From Chloroflexus aggregans DSM 9485 (lineage in GTDB: Bacteria > Chloroflexota > Chloroflexia > Chloroflexales > Chloroflexaceae): 64,000 bases of DNA. The notes beneath the pieces were generated by a model. The model worked only from the letters and a program-made list of their open reading frames with translations. It was not told the DNA's origin and ran no database searches. Below are positions 54,237-64,000 of this stretch, piece by piece. Position 1 is the first letter of the stretch. Each line of letters starts with the position of its first letter. Made by a program: the position numbers and the translations under genes. The DNA is taken from assembly GCF_000021945.1 (NCBI RefSeq), contig NC_011831.1, positions 4,415,353 to 4,479,352 of the forward strand, in the 5' to 3' direction.

Positions 54237-55538
54237 CTACTCACCCGCAACTTTCCACTCACCGGTCACAACGCGCGTCGGGGTCGGTAACCTGATCGAA
54301 AGCAATCCGGCCATCAGCACAAACCCCGCTGAGGCCCAGAGACATGCAATGAGACCGCCGTACAGCCCGTTCTGCATCCCCCATTGGTACAGCGCACCCG
54401 ACAAGACAGTGCCGGCCAGCCGTCCTAGTGCGTTCGCCATGTAATAAAAACCAACATTCATCGCCACCTTGGCATCATCGGCGTAGGCCAGAATGAGATA
54501 GCTGTGTACCGCCGAATTGAGCGCAAAGATAACACCAAATGTGAGCAACCCGATCACCACCGCAGCAGTTGGCGCAAAACCGGTGCCAAGCGCCAACGCA
54601 ATTGCTGCCGGAAACGCGGCCAGCGCAAACGCTAACCACATCGCAGTGCGCCCATCAGGCGCGCGCGCATCGGCGACCCGCCGTCGGATAAGTGCTGGCG
54701 TGGCGGCTTGCACAAAGCCGTAGCCAATTGTCCAGGCTGCCATAAACCCACCGGCCAGCCAGAAATCCCAACCGAGCACGGTGATGAAAAAGACCGGCAC
54801 GCCGACCACAAACCAGACATCGCGTGCGCCGAACAAAAAGATCCGCGCAGCGGCCAGCAGGTTAACCGCCCGGTTGGGTGAAAACATCTGCTTAAACTTC
54901 GCCTTTTTATCGGCAGTTCCTAGATCGCCGCTGATCGCGCTGACCGCCCCGATCAGCGCCGCCAGCACCAGCGCCGCCAGCATCAGCAACGCGGTCTGAA
55001 AGCCAAATATGGTCAGCAAGAGCGCACCGACAAAGAAACCTAGTCCCTTAATCGCGTTCTTCGAGCCGGTGAGAACACTCACCCAGCGGTAGAGCTGTCC
55101 CTCGCCCTCGCCCACCACCAGTTTCACCGCGCTTTTCGACGACATCTTGGTCAAGTCTTTGGCAATACCCGACAACGCTTGAGCAGCCATCACGTAGGGA
55201 ACCACCAATAACGATGGTGGAGCAAAGGCAAGCATGCTGAGCGCCACCAGTTGCACGGTGAGACCGGCAAATAAGGTTATCTTCAGACCGAATCGCGCAC
55301 CAAGATAACCGCCAAATAGATTGGTGATCACACCAAAAATCTCGTAGAACAAGAAGAGCGAAGCCACAGCAAATGGCGAATACCCGAGCTGAGCAAAATA
55401 AAAGAGGACTAACATCCGAATCGCGCCATCGGTGAGCGTATCCGCCCAATACGCGACCGTAACCAAGAGGTAATTCCGGCGGTCGGCTTGTCGCTGGGTA
55501 GACGTTGTCGTTGTACCGGTCGATTGGACTGGTTTCAT
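54237..55538 (-). CDS. arsJ: ArsJ-type organoarsenical (1-arseno-3-phosphoglycerate) efflux MFS transporter
   Basis: 433 residues with about 11-12 membrane segments in the major facilitator pattern. Sequence such as [45 protein letters not shown] and the pairing with a GAPDH gene identify ArsJ. GAPDH makes 1-arseno-3-phosphoglycerate from arsenate and ArsJ exports it, after which it breaks down outside to arsenate. The start at 55538 overlaps the GAPDH stop (ATGA), with AAGGTGG upstream. Confidence 0.88.
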   Translation of the reverse strand: MKPVQSTGTTTTSTQRQADRRNYLLVTVAYWADTLTDGAIRMLVLFYFAQLGYSPFAVASLFLFYEIFGVITNLFGGYLGARFGLKITLFAGLTVQLVALSMLAFAPPSLLVVPYVMAAQALSGIAKDLTKMSSKSAVKLVVGEGEGQLYRWVSVLTGSKNAIKGLGFFVGALLLTIFGFQTALLMLAALVLAALIGAVSAISGDLGTADKKAKFKQMFSPNRAVNLLAAARIFLFGARDVWFVVGVPVFFITVLGWDFWLAGGFMAAWTIGYGFVQAATPALIRRRVADARAPDGRTAMWLAFALAAFPAAIALALGTGFAPTAAVVIGLLTFGVIFALNSAVHSYLILAYADDAKVAMNVGFYYMANALGRLAGTVLSGALYQWGMQNGLYGGLIACLWASAGFVLMAGLLSIRLPTPTRVVTGEWKVAGE

Positions 55539-56542
55539 AGCGCCATTGCCACCTTTCGTGCTAATTCCACATACCGGTTGGCGTACCCCCACTCGTTGTC
55601 GTACCACGCATAAATCTTCACCTGTGTGCCGTTAGTCACCATCGTACACAGCGAATCGACAATTGCCGAATGGGGATCGGTGACAAAATCGATCGACACC
55701 AGCGGGCGCGTCTCGTAGGCCAAAATGCCCTTCAGCGAGCCTTCGGCGGCGGTGCGCAGCAAGTCATTCACTTCGGTGACGGTGGTTGGTCGTGTGACTT
55801 CAAGCACACAGTCGGTCAGCGAAGCGTTGAGTAGCGGTACCCGCACCGCTTGCCCATCGAGCTTTCCTTGCAATTCTGGGAAGATAAGACCAATCGCCGT
55901 TGCCGAACCGGTGGTTGTAGGTATCAGCGACAAGCTCGATGCCCGCGCCCGCCGCAAATCTTTGTACGGTTGGTCATGTACGCTCTGGGTGTTGGTCGAG
56001 CTATGGATGGTGGTGATCATGCCGTGGCGGATACCGATCCCCTCGTGGATCACCTTTACAATCGGCGCCAAACAATTGGTCGTACACGAAGCCGCCGTCA
56101 GCAGATGGTGGCGGGCCGGATCGTACCAATGATCGTTCACGCCCATCACCACATTCAGCGCCTCGCCCTTCACCGGTGCCGCCACAATCACCTTCTTGAC
56201 GCCAGCGGCAAAATAGGCCGCCAACTGCTCAGTGGTGCGAAACTTCCCCGTCGCCTCCAGCACGATCTCAACCCCGGCGGCTGCCCACGGCACCGCCGCG
56301 GGGTCTTTGATCTGGCTATAGCCAATCGCATGACCGTCGATAACCAACCGATCACCCTCACCGTGTACCTCGGGCGGCCAACGCCCATGCACCGAGTCAA
56401 AGGTGAGCAAATGCGCCGCTACCGCCGTATCGCCACCGATCTCGTTGATGTGGACAAACTCAAGTTCTGGCCAGCCCCACGCGGCCCGGAGCGCCAACCG
56501 TCCGATCCGGCCAAAGCCGTTGATCCCAACCCGCACCGCCAT
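55535..56542 (-). CDS. gap: ArsJ-associated glyceraldehyde-3-phosphate dehydrogenase
   Basis: Oxidises glyceraldehyde 3-phosphate; with arsenate in place of phosphate it yields the ArsJ substrate. The 335 residues have the NAD motif [11 protein letters not shown] (5-15), catalytic Cys153 in [10 protein letters not shown] and the His of [14 protein letters not shown] near 180 (HSYTN-DQ in most housekeeping enzymes). GGAGG lies before the ATG at 56542. The frame extends 22 codons upstream without a better start. Overlap with arsJ argues for the arsenate role rather than glycolysis. Confidence 0.9.
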   Translation of the reverse strand: MAVRVGINGFGRIGRLALRAAWGWPELEFVHINEIGGDTAVAAHLLTFDSVHGRWPPEVHGEGDRLVIDGHAIGYSQIKDPAAVPWAAAGVEIVLEATGKFRTTEQLAAYFAAGVKKVIVAAPVKGEALNVVMGVNDHWYDPARHHLLTAASCTTNCLAPIVKVIHEGIGIRHGMITTIHSSTNTQSVHDQPYKDLRRARASSLSLIPTTTGSATAIGLIFPELQGKLDGQAVRVPLLNASLTDCVLEVTRPTTVTEVNDLLRTAAEGSLKGILAYETRPLVSIDFVTDPHSAIVDSLCTMVTNGTQVKIYAWYDNEWGYANRYVELARKVAMAL

Positions 56543-56560
56543 TGCGTCCTCCCAATTTAT

Positions 56561-56576
56561 ATCATTCTGTATTGAT
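56561..56576. promoter_or_regulatory. candidate operator before the GAPDH-arsJ operon
   Basis: ATCATTCTGTATTGAT, an imperfect ATCAxT palindrome, lies 18 bp before the GAPDH start. It differs from the arsR/permease operator, so another regulator may act here. Confidence 0.35.
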
Positions 56577-56646
56577 GCAATTTTATGAGATACACATCGT
56601 TTTAGCAAGCGGAAAACCGTGCGTGGCTCACCCGGTGCGGTACCGG

Positions 56647-57258
56647 CTAGTCGAGATGAGTCGGTGCGATAATCCGATACACCGAATGACCGGCACGTTT
56701 CTTGATCTCTTTAAGGCGCAACTGATGGCGTGGGCCAAGGCGGGGAATCAGATGGTTAAGACCACTCACCACCACAAACCAGTACTCACCACCGGGGCGC
56801 AGATGGCGGAGTGGCGCAAGGATGAATTCATGCTCGATCGCGTAGTCACCGATCTTAGCCGGAATATTGGAGACGATCAGGTCATAGGGGCCGGGCGGTG
56901 CATCACTCAGCCCAACACTACCGAGCACGGTCACATTCGGGGTAGCGTTGAGGATGGCATTATGGCGGGCATAACGCACGGCAAGCAAATCTTTATCGAC
57001 GAGGGTTACATGAGCGTTAGGGAAGCGGCGGGCAAGACAAATACCGATCACCCCACAACCACAGCCAAGATCGAGGATGTGCTGTGGTGTGGTCATTGCC
57101 GGTTCGATCAATCGCAAGAGCAGATCGGTACCTTCGTCGATTTGAAATGACGAAAAGATTGTATGCCCAACATCAAAAGCGAATTGCTGACCGCGCAACG
57201 TATAGGTAATCCGCTTTTTGTAGTAGGGATCGAAAGGAATGTTTTCACTGTTCATCAT
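56647..57258 (-). CDS. class I SAM-dependent methyltransferase (RsmC/MTS-like)
   Basis: 203 residues with the SAM-binding loop [12 protein letters not shown] near 62, the acidic residue in VDKD and the catalytic-type loop SNIPAKIG near 128, where RsmC/HemK proteins have NPPF or NPPY. N-terminal sequence ([21 protein letters not shown]) matches the small MTS domain family that methylates rRNA or other substrates. It overlaps the end of rbfA by 14 bp, so it belongs to the nusA-infB operon and may act on ribosomal RNA. Confidence 0.82.
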   Translation of the reverse strand: MMNSENIPFDPYYKKRITYTLRGQQFAFDVGHTIFSSFQIDEGTDLLLRLIEPAMTTPQHILDLGCGCGVIGICLARRFPNAHVTLVDKDLLAVRYARHNAILNATPNVTVLGSVGLSDAPPGPYDLIVSNIPAKIGDYAIEHEFILAPLRHLRPGGEYWFVVVSGLNHLIPRLGPRHQLRLKEIKKRAGHSVYRIIAPTHLD

Positions 57259-57628
57259 CGATGCGCGGAGGATTTACCATCCGTTCGTGCTGAATTTGGC
57301 GAATAACATCATTAATATGCAGGCTATAATCAATCGATGTATCTTCGATCAAGTGCAATTCTGGAATAAAGCGCATATGACGCATCTCTTCTGCGACTCG
57401 TTTGCGCAGAAAACCGCGTGCTCGTTGCAATGCCGCCATCGTTGTTGCCCGTTCTTCTGGAGTACCCATGATCGAAATATACACTTTGGCGTGTTGTAGA
57501 TCGGCGCTCACCTCGACCTTCGTGACCGAAGCGAACCCAACCCGTGGATCCTTCAACTCTGTCTGGATCACTTCGCCGAGAATCCGCTGCATCGTATCGG
57601 CGACTTGTTGTAATCGTTGTTTAGCCAT
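57245..57628 (-). CDS. rbfA: ribosome-binding factor A
   Basis: Assists late maturation of the 30S subunit. The 127 residues carry [48 protein letters not shown], the KH-like core of RbfA, and the [24 protein letters not shown] segment. Normal length. The start at 57628 (MAKQRL) is chosen by family; the upstream ribosome site is weak. Gene order infB-rbfA is conserved in bacteria. Confidence 0.95.
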   Translation of the reverse strand: MAKQRLQQVADTMQRILGEVIQTELKDPRVGFASVTKVEVSADLQHAKVYISIMGTPEERATTMAALQRARGFLRKRVAEEMRHMRFIPELHLIEDTSIDYSLHINDVIRQIQHERMVNPPRIDDEQ

Positions 57629-57735
57629 AGTTTGCACCCTTTGCGCAGTGGACAGAAGCACTCTCGAACCAGATCGGTCTACCGAACAATGGGAAGGTGA
57701 AAGGTTATGTATGATGATCTGGTGTCATGACATAG

Positions 57736-57769
57736 CCGGCAGAAGCGTTAGCGTGTGCGCTTCTGCCGG
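57736..57769 (-). terminator. hairpin between infB and rbfA
   Basis: A perfect 12-bp stem (CCGGCAGAAGCG / CGCTTCTGCCGG) with a 10-nt loop starts about 22 nt after the infB stop. No U-run follows. It may be a partial terminator or processing site, since rbfA follows 108 nt later on the same strand. Confidence 0.5.
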
Positions 57770-57791
57770 TAGATAGATCATCGAATGGCGA

Positions 57792-60053
57792 TCACAGTGT
57801 GGCTGCTACCTGCTCTTGGCGATAGAACTCGAGCGCATCACCGATTTCAATATCGTTAAAGCCCTCGACGATCAAACCGCACTCATAACCGGCCGTCACC
57901 TCGCGCACATCATCTTTAAATCGCTTGAGCGACGAGATCTTGCCGTCGTGGATCACCACACCGCGTCGCAACACGCGGACATTTTGGCCGGTGCGTGTAA
58001 TCTTACCGTCGGTGACATACACACCGGCGACCACCTCACGGGTAGGTAAGCGGAAGATATTGCGGACCTCGGCATAGCCCTCGACCACCTCTTTGAAGGT
58101 TGGTGCGAGCATACCGGCCATTGCCTTCTTCAAATCATCTTGCAACTGATAGATGATGTTGTAGAAGCGAATATCAATCCCATGCTGTTCGGCGTGACGG
58201 CGGGCCGCCGGGTCTGGCCGAGCGTTGAAGCCGATGATAATTGCATGGCTGGCGAGGGCAAGGTTCACATCACCTTCAGTAATGGCACCGACACCACGGT
58301 GAATGATGCGGGTTTGCACCTCGTTCTGCGACTGGTTCAACTGCTCGATCAGATGGGCAATCGCATCGAGTGAGCCCTGGACATCGGCTTTCAAGATCAG
58401 GTTCAACTCCTTCACCTGACCCTGTTTCACCTTACCGAACAGCTCTTCGAGGCTGGTACCGCGCGCGCTCGCTGCCATCGCTTCGGCCCGCTGCTGGCGT
58501 TGGCGTTGCAATGCGATCTCACGTGCCAGAACCAGATCGTCCATCACCTGCAAGATGTCACCGGCCTGTGGCACACCTTCCAACCCGATAATTTCCACGG
58601 GGGTTGACGGTTCGGCGTGGCGAAGGCGCTTCCCGCTGTCGCTAAACATTGATTTGATCTTGCCGGCGACACAGCCGACCAACACGTTATCTTCGAGGTG
58701 GAGCGTACCGTTTTGGATCAACACCGTTGCTACCGGACCACGACTCTTATCGAGTTTGGCCTCGATAATCGTACCGACGGCCGGCGCATTGGGATTTGCG
58801 CGCAGATCCTCGAGGTCGGCTACCAACAAGATCATTTCCAGCAACCCGTCAATATTAATTTTCTGGCGAGCCGAAACATGCACGCACGGCACATTACCAC
58901 CGTACTCTTCGACAATCACGTCCAGTGCGGCCAACTGTTGCTTGATCCGATCGGGATTCGCCGTTGGCAAATCAATCTTATTAATTGCCACAATCATCGG
59001 CACACCGGCCGCTTTGACGTGAGCAATGGCTTCTTCAGTTTGTGGTTTGACACCATCATCGGCGGCGACCACCAAGACAACGATATCGGTAACTTGGGCA
59101 CCGCGCGCGCGCATGGCGGTAAACGCCTCGTGGCCGGGTGTATCGAGGAAGGTAATCTTCCGGTGATTCACCTCAACCTGATACGCACCGATATGTTGGG
59201 TGATCCCACCGGCCTCGCCTTCTGCTACCCGTGTCGAGCGAATTGCATCAAGCAACTTGGTCTTTCCGTGGTCAACGTGACCCATAATCGTAACGACGGG
59301 TGGGCGAGGGCGCATCTCTTCCGGTGGTTGGGATCGTAGTACCTCTTTAACGTCTTCAACGATCCCAACCATTTGTTCAGGCATATTTTCGACCGTTTCA
59401 ATCCCAAAATCGGTCATGATAAGGGCAGCCGTCTCATAATCGATTTGCTGATTGATATTGGCAATCATGCCCGCTTTGAGCATGGTCTTCAAAATATCGG
59501 CAGCGCCAATACCGGTCGCTTCCGACAACTCGCGCACCGTCATGACCGGAGGTAATGCAACCGGGCCGCGCGGACGCATCACCGGGCGGGTCGTCGTTGG
59601 GGTGGGCGGACGGCGCAACACGGCCTCGCGTTCGCGTTCACGTTCTTCAGGTTGAGGACGGCCACGGGATTGTTGTGAGCGAGCATTACGGGTATTCGTA
59701 CCGCGAGCCGGGGCCGGTGTCGCACCACCGCCGCGCACCGGAGCCGGCGTACTGCCGCCACTCCGCGACGCAGCCGGCGCATTATTACCACGAGCGGGTT
59801 GGTTGCCACTCCGGGCATTTGCCGGTGCTGCCGGTCGCGCATTTCCTTGGTTGGTCGGTGTATTGCGTCCGCCGGTGGACGACGAACGCCCACCACCGGT
59901 CGATTGATTGGCCGGCTGCCGATGAGCACCGGTAGCAGTTGGAGTACGCCCCGTTCCTGTCTGTTGATTGCTTGTGCGATTCGTCGATTGGCCGGTGCTA
60001 CGCCCGCTACCCGTTCCCGTACCGCCTGTATCTCGTCGTGGCTTCTCACTCAT
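57792..60053 (-). CDS. infB: translation initiation factor IF-2
   Basis: GTPase that brings initiator tRNA to the 30S subunit. Of 753 residues, 1-160 are a low-complexity region rich in G, S, T, N and R. A short IF2-N domain (about 167-215) follows, then the G domain with MGHVDHGKT near 255, [15 protein letters not shown] and NKIDLP, then the C-terminal beta-barrel domains. The ATG at 60053 follows AAGGAAG; a TTG two codons upstream is not used. The N-terminal region replaces the usual longer charged N-domain of enterobacterial IF-2. Confidence 0.97.
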   Translation of the reverse strand: MSEKPRRDTGGTGTGSGRSTGQSTNRTSNQQTGTGRTPTATGAHRQPANQSTGGGRSSSTGGRNTPTNQGNARPAAPANARSGNQPARGNNAPAASRSGGSTPAPVRGGGATPAPARGTNTRNARSQQSRGRPQPEEREREREAVLRRPPTPTTTRPVMRPRGPVALPPVMTVRELSEATGIGAADILKTMLKAGMIANINQQIDYETAALIMTDFGIETVENMPEQMVGIVEDVKEVLRSQPPEEMRPRPPVVTIMGHVDHGKTKLLDAIRSTRVAEGEAGGITQHIGAYQVEVNHRKITFLDTPGHEAFTAMRARGAQVTDIVVLVVAADDGVKPQTEEAIAHVKAAGVPMIVAINKIDLPTANPDRIKQQLAALDVIVEEYGGNVPCVHVSARQKINIDGLLEMILLVADLEDLRANPNAPAVGTIIEAKLDKSRGPVATVLIQNGTLHLEDNVLVGCVAGKIKSMFSDSGKRLRHAEPSTPVEIIGLEGVPQAGDILQVMDDLVLAREIALQRQRQQRAEAMAASARGTSLEELFGKVKQGQVKELNLILKADVQGSLDAIAHLIEQLNQSQNEVQTRIIHRGVGAITEGDVNLALASHAIIIGFNARPDPAARRHAEQHGIDIRFYNIIYQLQDDLKKAMAGMLAPTFKEVVEGYAEVRNIFRLPTREVVAGVYVTDGKITRTGQNVRVLRRGVVIHDGKISSLKRFKDDVREVTAGYECGLIVEGFNDIEIGDALEFYRQEQVAATL

Positions 60054-60154
60054 CTTCAACTTCCTTTCTGGAGAGCAGCCCGGCTCAGGGAAGCTCTCGC
60101 GTCATCAGGCGCACATACGTCAACGGTGCGTTGCGTAGAATCCACTGGAATCGG

Positions 60155-60481
60155 CTATTCAGATACCGCTGACGTTGTCGCCTGCAACAATTGTCGAGCC
60201 ATTTGTTCTATTGCCGCCCGATCATCGAGATGCAGCATCGAAATCTTCAATGCCCGTTCAATCGCATGGCGGCGCAAGGCTTGTGTCCAACATTCTGGGT
60301 TGTGGCATAAGTAAGCGCCACGGCCGGATCGTTTACCGGTTGGATCAATCGTTACTCGCCCTTGTGCATCGCGTACCAATCGGATCAGCGCACGTTTTGC
60401 ATCGCTGTGTCGACATACGATACACGTGCGTTGTGGGATGTGCCGTGGTCGCGGCGTACCGGTTTGAGCTTTGGCCGCCAT
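60155..60481 (-). CDS. ylxR: YlxR family RNA-binding/nucleoid protein (DUF448)
   Basis: 108 residues with the YlxR signature: RTCIVCRHSDAKRALIRLVRDAQGRVTIDPTGKRSGRGAYLCHNPECW. Cys20 and Cys23 and the later Cys pair may bind metal. The family always sits between nusA and infB and has been proposed as an RNA-binding or transcription-affecting protein. It starts 4 bp after the nusA stop, with GAGGAG and AAGG within the end of nusA. The longer upstream frame inside nusA is not used. Confidence 0.92.
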   Translation of the reverse strand: MAAKAQTGTPRPRHIPQRTCIVCRHSDAKRALIRLVRDAQGRVTIDPTGKRSGRGAYLCHNPECWTQALRRHAIERALKISMLHLDDRAAIEQMARQLLQATTSAVSE

Positions 60482-60485
60482 CGCC

Positions 60486-61814
60486 TTACTCCTCATCAGG
60501 CGAAGCCTGTCCACCTTCCAGCAAGATATAGGAGGCGAACAGGCGGTCATTATAGTAAATAAAGATCTTTTGCGATGTTGCCCGTACCTGCACCGTCTGT
60601 CCAACCAAATCGTTACCGAGTGGGCCGTAGCGATGACCGCGGTAGCGGATGGTGCCGTCAGCCTGTACGATGCGCTGTTCAACCGGGGCATGCGCCAATT
60701 CGGCTGCAATCACCATCTGTTCGGCCTCAGCTTCAGCGCGGGCCTCAGCAGCGGCCCGTTCCTCTTCGAGCAACGCCGACGCACTCTTAATATCGATCCG
60801 CCAACCGGTGAGCTTCGCTGCCAGCCGGACGTTCTGCCCTTCCTTACCGATTGCCAGCGAAAGTTGTTTGTCGGGGACAATCACCAGCGCGGTATGGTCG
60901 TGATCGTGGAGATGCACCTCAACCACTTGTGCCGGCGAGAGGGCGTTGGCGATATACTCACGTGGATCCGACGACCACTGCACCACATCGATCTTTTCGC
61001 CGTTTAGCTCATTAACAATATTCTGAATGCGGATACCACGCATGCCGACGCATGACCCGACCGGATCGATCCCCTCTTGGCGGGCCGCAACAGCGACTTT
61101 CGTGCGCAGACCGGGTTCACGGGCCACCGACTTAATCTCAACCGACCCGTTGTAGATTTCGGGAACTTCCATCTCAAACAGGCGGTTGATCAGATTCTTG
61201 TGCGCGCGCGACGCAATCAGGCGAGGGCCGCGATCATCCTTCTTGACCTCGAGCAGCAATACCTTGAGCCGCTGGCCGTGGTAATAGCGATCGTTTGCCA
61301 CTTGCTCTTTCGGCGGGATAATGGCCTCGGCCTTCCCTATCTCAAGGATCACGTTGCCGCGTGGCCCGTTGTTGCGCTGTACCGTCGCCGTCACCAACTC
61401 GCCTTCGCGATCTTCAAATTCGCTATAGATATAGCTCCGTTCGATCTCTTTAATCCCTTGCAACACCACTTGCTTCGCAGTTTGGGCGGCGATCCGGCCA
61501 AAATCACGCGGTGTGCTCTCGACCAGCACCGTCTCGCCGATCTGAACGTCGGGCTTGATTTGGCGCGCACTGTTGAGGTCGATCTCAAACCGCTCGTCGT
61601 ACACTTCATCGACCACTTGCTTCTCGGCGTAGACCCGCGCCATACCGCTGACGGGATCGAGCTTCACCGTCACTTCTACCGCCGGTGGATTGGGGCCGAG
61701 TAAGCGCTTGTATGCGCTCACCAATGCCCGTTCCATCACGTCAATGATGGCCTCTTTTGGAATACCGCGTTCAGACGCAATCTGAGTAATTGCCGCGTAA
61801 AAATCGCTTTTCAT
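60486..61814 (-). CDS. nusA: transcription termination/antitermination factor NusA
   Basis: Binds RNA polymerase and nascent RNA to control pausing and termination. The 442 residues comprise the N-terminal polymerase-binding domain (1-125), S1 (about 130-198), KH1 and KH2 (about 200-345; [18 protein letters not shown] and [18 protein letters not shown]) and a C-terminal tail of about 95 residues not seen in short NusA proteins. First gene of its operon: promoter, structured leader and terminator-like hairpin lie upstream, and rimP, which precedes nusA in most bacteria, is absent. Confidence 0.96.
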   Translation of the reverse strand: MKSDFYAAITQIASERGIPKEAIIDVMERALVSAYKRLLGPNPPAVEVTVKLDPVSGMARVYAEKQVVDEVYDERFEIDLNSARQIKPDVQIGETVLVESTPRDFGRIAAQTAKQVVLQGIKEIERSYIYSEFEDREGELVTATVQRNNGPRGNVILEIGKAEAIIPPKEQVANDRYYHGQRLKVLLLEVKKDDRGPRLIASRAHKNLINRLFEMEVPEIYNGSVEIKSVAREPGLRTKVAVAARQEGIDPVGSCVGMRGIRIQNIVNELNGEKIDVVQWSSDPREYIANALSPAQVVEVHLHDHDHTALVIVPDKQLSLAIGKEGQNVRLAAKLTGWRIDIKSASALLEEERAAAEARAEAEAEQMVIAAELAHAPVEQRIVQADGTIRYRGHRYGPLGNDLVGQTVQVRATSQKIFIYYNDRLFASYILLEGGQASPDEE

Positions 61815-61839
61815 CGCTGTAACTCGCCTGACAATAAGA

Positions 61840-61860
61840 AAAGTGGGTTTGACCCACTTT
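61840..61860 (-). terminator. terminator-like hairpin (candidate attenuator) just before nusA
   Basis: Minus-strand RNA AAAGUGGGU-CAA-ACCCACUUU is a perfect 9-bp stem with a 3-nt loop, followed by UCUUAUUG. It ends 25 nt before the nusA ATG and lies inside the transcript from the promoter at 62054-62082. Confidence 0.7.
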
Positions 61861-62046
61861 CCACCCGAACCACGCAGACTGCTGCGCTAGACCACTGCTC
61901 TGGCAGCGGAAGCGGCTTGCTAGCGGTACTCACAGACGGTTCATTGCGCTTCCCTGAACGGCCTGATGAGACTGTCGCCCATTTCGACAGCAGCGAGTGT
62001 CAAGCAGGTGGTTGCACCTTCCCACCATTTGTGCAACCTTACGTCA
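61861..62046 (-). ncRNA. structured 5' leader of the nusA-infB operon
   Basis: The region between promoter and terminator-like hairpin folds in at least three further stems on the minus strand: GGTTGCAC/GTGCAACC (62038-62010), CTGTCG/CGACAG (61990-61972), and CGCTAG/CTAGCG (61925-61885) enclosing CCGCTGC/GCAGTGG. The last inner stem needs a G-U pair that works only on the minus strand, which supports an RNA from that strand. No tRNA or known riboswitch is recognised. No coding sequence is seen in 61815-62255. Confidence 0.5.
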
Positions 62047-62053
62047 CACGTCA

Positions 62054-62082
62054 AGTATATCACCTCCAACCGGCTTTTGCAA
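62054..62082 (-). promoter_or_regulatory. promoter of the nusA-infB operon
   Basis: Minus strand TTGCAA (62082-62077), a 17-bp spacer and TATACT (62059-62054). The start would be near 62047, giving a leader of about 233 nt. Confidence 0.65.
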
Positions 62083-62241
62083 ACCATTTTTGAACGGATT
62101 TTCGAGAAGCCATTCGTTTACCGGTAGCTGTCTATCCGAGTCATCGTTTCATCGTTGTTGATGGTGAGCCGGTAGGTTGAGCCTCGTTGAGTTTCTCGAA
62201 CATGTGTGCAAAGATTGGCAATGGAGGGTGTTGATCTGTGG

Positions 62242-62247
62242 TATAAT
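62242..62247 (+). promoter_or_regulatory. extended -10 promoter for a leaderless transcript
   Basis: TGG-TATAAT places transcription start near 62254, two bases before the ATG at 62256. There is no Shine-Dalgarno and no well-spaced -35 (a TTGGCA lies 21 bp upstream). Confidence 0.55.
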
Positions 62248-62255
62248 ACGGGCTG

Positions 62256-63137
62256 ATGAAACGAGCAAACGAGTGGGCAAAACTCATGCGCCAACCGGTA
62301 TCGCCGATCGATGCGCTGACGGACGGATTTGCGACTATCCACCGTCAGCCGTTTATTCTGCTGTTCTCGATAGGGTTGAGCGCGTATGTATGGTTAGGTA
62401 GCGCAATTACTCTCGCCCTGCCGCCGTACACGGATCAAGGTCTGATCGGTTCGTTCCTTGGGACCTTACACGCCATTGATGCTCGCACATTCTTGGTGCC
62501 GACCAACCTGATCCCGATCCTCACGCCTGGCGTTGAGACGATCATACCACCACCGTTGGTGTTATCTGTCGAGCAGTATATACTTGCGTTGATCGGCCTG
62601 AATCTGGTGGCGCTGGTCGTGAGTAGTGTATTTTTGGCGAGCCTGTATCGTCTGATACGGCCAAGGCCGGTGGCGCAACCGACACTTTTTCATCACAGCC
62701 TCGCGATTGCCGTCCGGCTCGCCGGGGTTCTTGGCTTGATCGGGAGTGTGGTCGTACCCCTGCTGATCTGTTCGGTTGTCATTATCTGGTTGATGCCAAC
62801 CACATTCTCGCTTGTATATACTGTCTGGATCGGGTTAGGGCTGGTTGGGTTGGTTGTGTTTGGCTTTGCGCCGGAAATTATCGTTTTCCATAATTACGGG
62901 CCACTGATGACGTTACAGGCGAGTTGGCGCTTTGCTCGCCAACGGTGGTTCTCGATTGCAACATTTCTTGCACTCTGTGTCATTATTGAAATTGGCTTCG
63001 CCGGTCTCTGGCGCGCTGTTGCCGTTCAACCGGGCTGGCTGGCTCCGGCAATTGTCGGTCAGGCTTACATCGGTAGCGGCCTACGCACTGCACGCCTACA
63101 GTTCTATCGGCGATATGCCAATGTGACGGTTAGCTAA
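62256..63137 (+). CDS. hypothetical polytopic membrane protein
   Basis: 293 residues with about six hydrophobic segments and a larger outer loop (about 60-110, GTLHAIDARTFLVPTNLIPILTPGVETIIPPP). The order of helices resembles glycerophosphoryl-diester-phosphodiesterase-type or DUF-type membrane domains, but no motif allows a name. The mRNA appears leaderless. gyrB starts 41 bp after the stop on the same strand. Confidence 0.7.
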   Translation: MKRANEWAKLMRQPVSPIDALTDGFATIHRQPFILLFSIGLSAYVWLGSAITLALPPYTDQGLIGSFLGTLHAIDARTFLVPTNLIPILTPGVETIIPPPLVLSVEQYILALIGLNLVALVVSSVFLASLYRLIRPRPVAQPTLFHHSLAIAVRLAGVLGLIGSVVVPLLICSVVIIWLMPTTFSLVYTVWIGLGLVGLVVFGFAPEIIVFHNYGPLMTLQASWRFARQRWFSIATFLALCVIIEIGFAGLWRAVAVQPGWLAPAIVGQAYIGSGLRTARLQFYRRYANVTVS

Positions 63138-63178
63138 ACTGGCATGCCTTTTGCGTGGCCGATAAAGGAATAGTCCTC

Positions 63179-64000
63179 ATGACGAACGAAACTCCGACAA
63201 CCTACGACGAAAGTCAGATTCAAGTGCTGGAAGGCATGGAAGCCGTCCGCAAGCGCCCCGGTATGTATATCGGTCCTACCGATATCAACGGCCTCCACAC
63301 GATGGTGCGCGAGGTGGTTGATAACTCGGTCGATGAGGTGATGGCCGGACGGGCGACGAGTGTCAGTGTGACTATTCACCGCGACGGTTCGGTGACGGTG
63401 AGTGATGATGGTTCCGGGATTCCGGTTGGTATCCATCCGAAAGAGGGTATCAGCACCCTCACACTGGTCATGACGCGCTTGCACGCCGGCGGTAAATTCG
63501 GTAGCGGCGGCTACAAGGTCTCTTCCGGCCTGCATGGCGTTGGTGTTTCGGCAGTCAATGCGCTTTCGTCGTATATGCGGGTCGATGTGTATCGTAATGG
63601 TCGTCATTACTACCAGGAGTATCGGGCCGGTGTGCCGGTGACGGATGTGATCGATCTGGAACCAACCGATCGTCACGGTACGACGACGCGCTTTTTACCC
63701 GATACCTCGATTATTCAGACGCTCGACTACAATTTCGATACGCTCGCCCAACGTTTCCGCGAGATGAGCTATCTCAACAAGGGGTTGCGGTTTAAGTTTG
63801 TTGATGAGCGTACCAATCGCGAACTGAACTTTTACTTCGAGGGCGGGATTGTGTCGTATGTCCGCCATCTCAATAAAGATAAGGTTGTACTCCATCGCCA
63901 GCCCTTCTATGTCGAGCGGGTGGTTGATGAGGTGATGGTGGAAGTGGCGTTACAGTATACCGATACGTTTGACACGGATAATGTTTATACTTTTGCAAAT
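63179..64000 (+). CDS. gyrB: DNA gyrase subunit B (3' end outside window)
   Basis: ATPase subunit of gyrase. 274 codons are visible and no stop is reached. The GHKL ATP site is complete: EGMEAVRKRPGMYIG near 18, EVVDNSVDEV with the catalytic Glu near 45, SDDGSGIPVG near 78, and HAGGKFGSGGYKVSSGLHGVG near 105. Sequence alone does not separate gyrB from parE here; gyrB is preferred because most Chloroflexota have it. AAGGA precedes the ATG. Confidence 0.92.
   Translation, partial: MTNETPTTYDESQIQVLEGMEAVRKRPGMYIGPTDINGLHTMVREVVDNSVDEVMAGRATSVSVTIHRDGSVTVSDDGSGIPVGIHPKEGISTLTLVMTRLHAGGKFGSGGYKVSSGLHGVGVSAVNALSSYMRVDVYRNGRHYYQEYRAGVPVTDVIDLEPTDRHGTTTRFLPDTSIIQTLDYNFDTLAQRFREMSYLNKGLRFKFVDERTNRELNFYFEGGIVSYVRHLNKDKVVLHRQPFYVERVVDEVMVEVALQYTDTFDTDNVYTFAN

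Noticed and set aside
61815-62050. Possible tRNA gene upstream of nusA, as metY is in E. coli
   Set aside because: No GTTCRA T-arm with a pairing stem and no acceptor stem could be found on either strand.

Overview
The window looks like a piece of the chromosome of a filamentous anoxygenic phototroph of the Chloroflexota, most like Chloroflexus. This is inferred from gene content and moderate GC and was not confirmed by a search. Pointers are a fused heme A synthase/heme O synthase, a KorA/KorB ferredoxin oxidoreductase, a DUF6754-type membrane protein in an operon with a MutL-like ATPase, and monoderm-style lipoproteins. I see no rRNA, tRNA, CRISPR array, transposase or prophage.

Layout. 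0-3.7 kb: a truncated peptidoglycan amidase-like protein with three internal repeats, and a secreted beta-helix protein. 3.7-8.8 kb: a phosphate-uptake operon pstS-pstC-pstA-pstB behind a three-repeat Pho-box-like element; pstS is a tandem in-frame duplication. 8.8-15.9 kb: rpmB, degV-recG, a pseudo-E2 acyltransferase, phosphofructokinase and small genes. 16-25 kb: a five-gene operon behind a strong promoter, encoding membrane proteins, a 1616-residue protein with about 53 copies of a PxWL repeat, and a MutL-like actin-fold ATPase. This is my leading candidate for an undescribed system. 25-33.5 kb: korAB, a membrane cyclophilin, a UvdE endonuclease, a TPR protein, RNase PH, an AlkA-type glycosylase and two small hypothetical genes. 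33.5-40.7 kb: a zincin-like protein, ligA with a structured small-ORF region upstream, a COX2-like mini membrane protein, fused ctaA-ctaB, a HesB/ErpA protein and an FmdE-like protein.

40.8-57 kb forms a sulfur/arsenic redox neighbourhood. It holds a Tat-exported molybdopterin oxidoreductase of the tetrathionate/arsenate reductase superfamily with its Fe-S and NrfD subunits. Next to it is a separate three-component sensor: a PhnD-like lipoprotein, a histidine kinase and a LuxR-type regulator. Then come an ACR3-like arsenite exporter, a TauE/SafE exporter, an ArsP-like permease, a thioredoxin-like protein and an ArsR repressor. The permease and arsR share a near-identical operator. A MerR regulator and an ArsJ plus GAPDH pair for arsenate export complete the set.

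56.6-62.1 kb is the transcription/translation operon nusA-ylxR-infB-rbfA-methyltransferase on the minus strand. It has a 230-nt structured leader ending in a terminator-like hairpin just before nusA, and no rimP between promoter and nusA. The window ends with a membrane protein that looks leaderless and the first 274 codons of gyrB.

Gene starts were chosen by Shine-Dalgarno sequence and family length. Where I moved a start inward from the longest frame, the entry says so.
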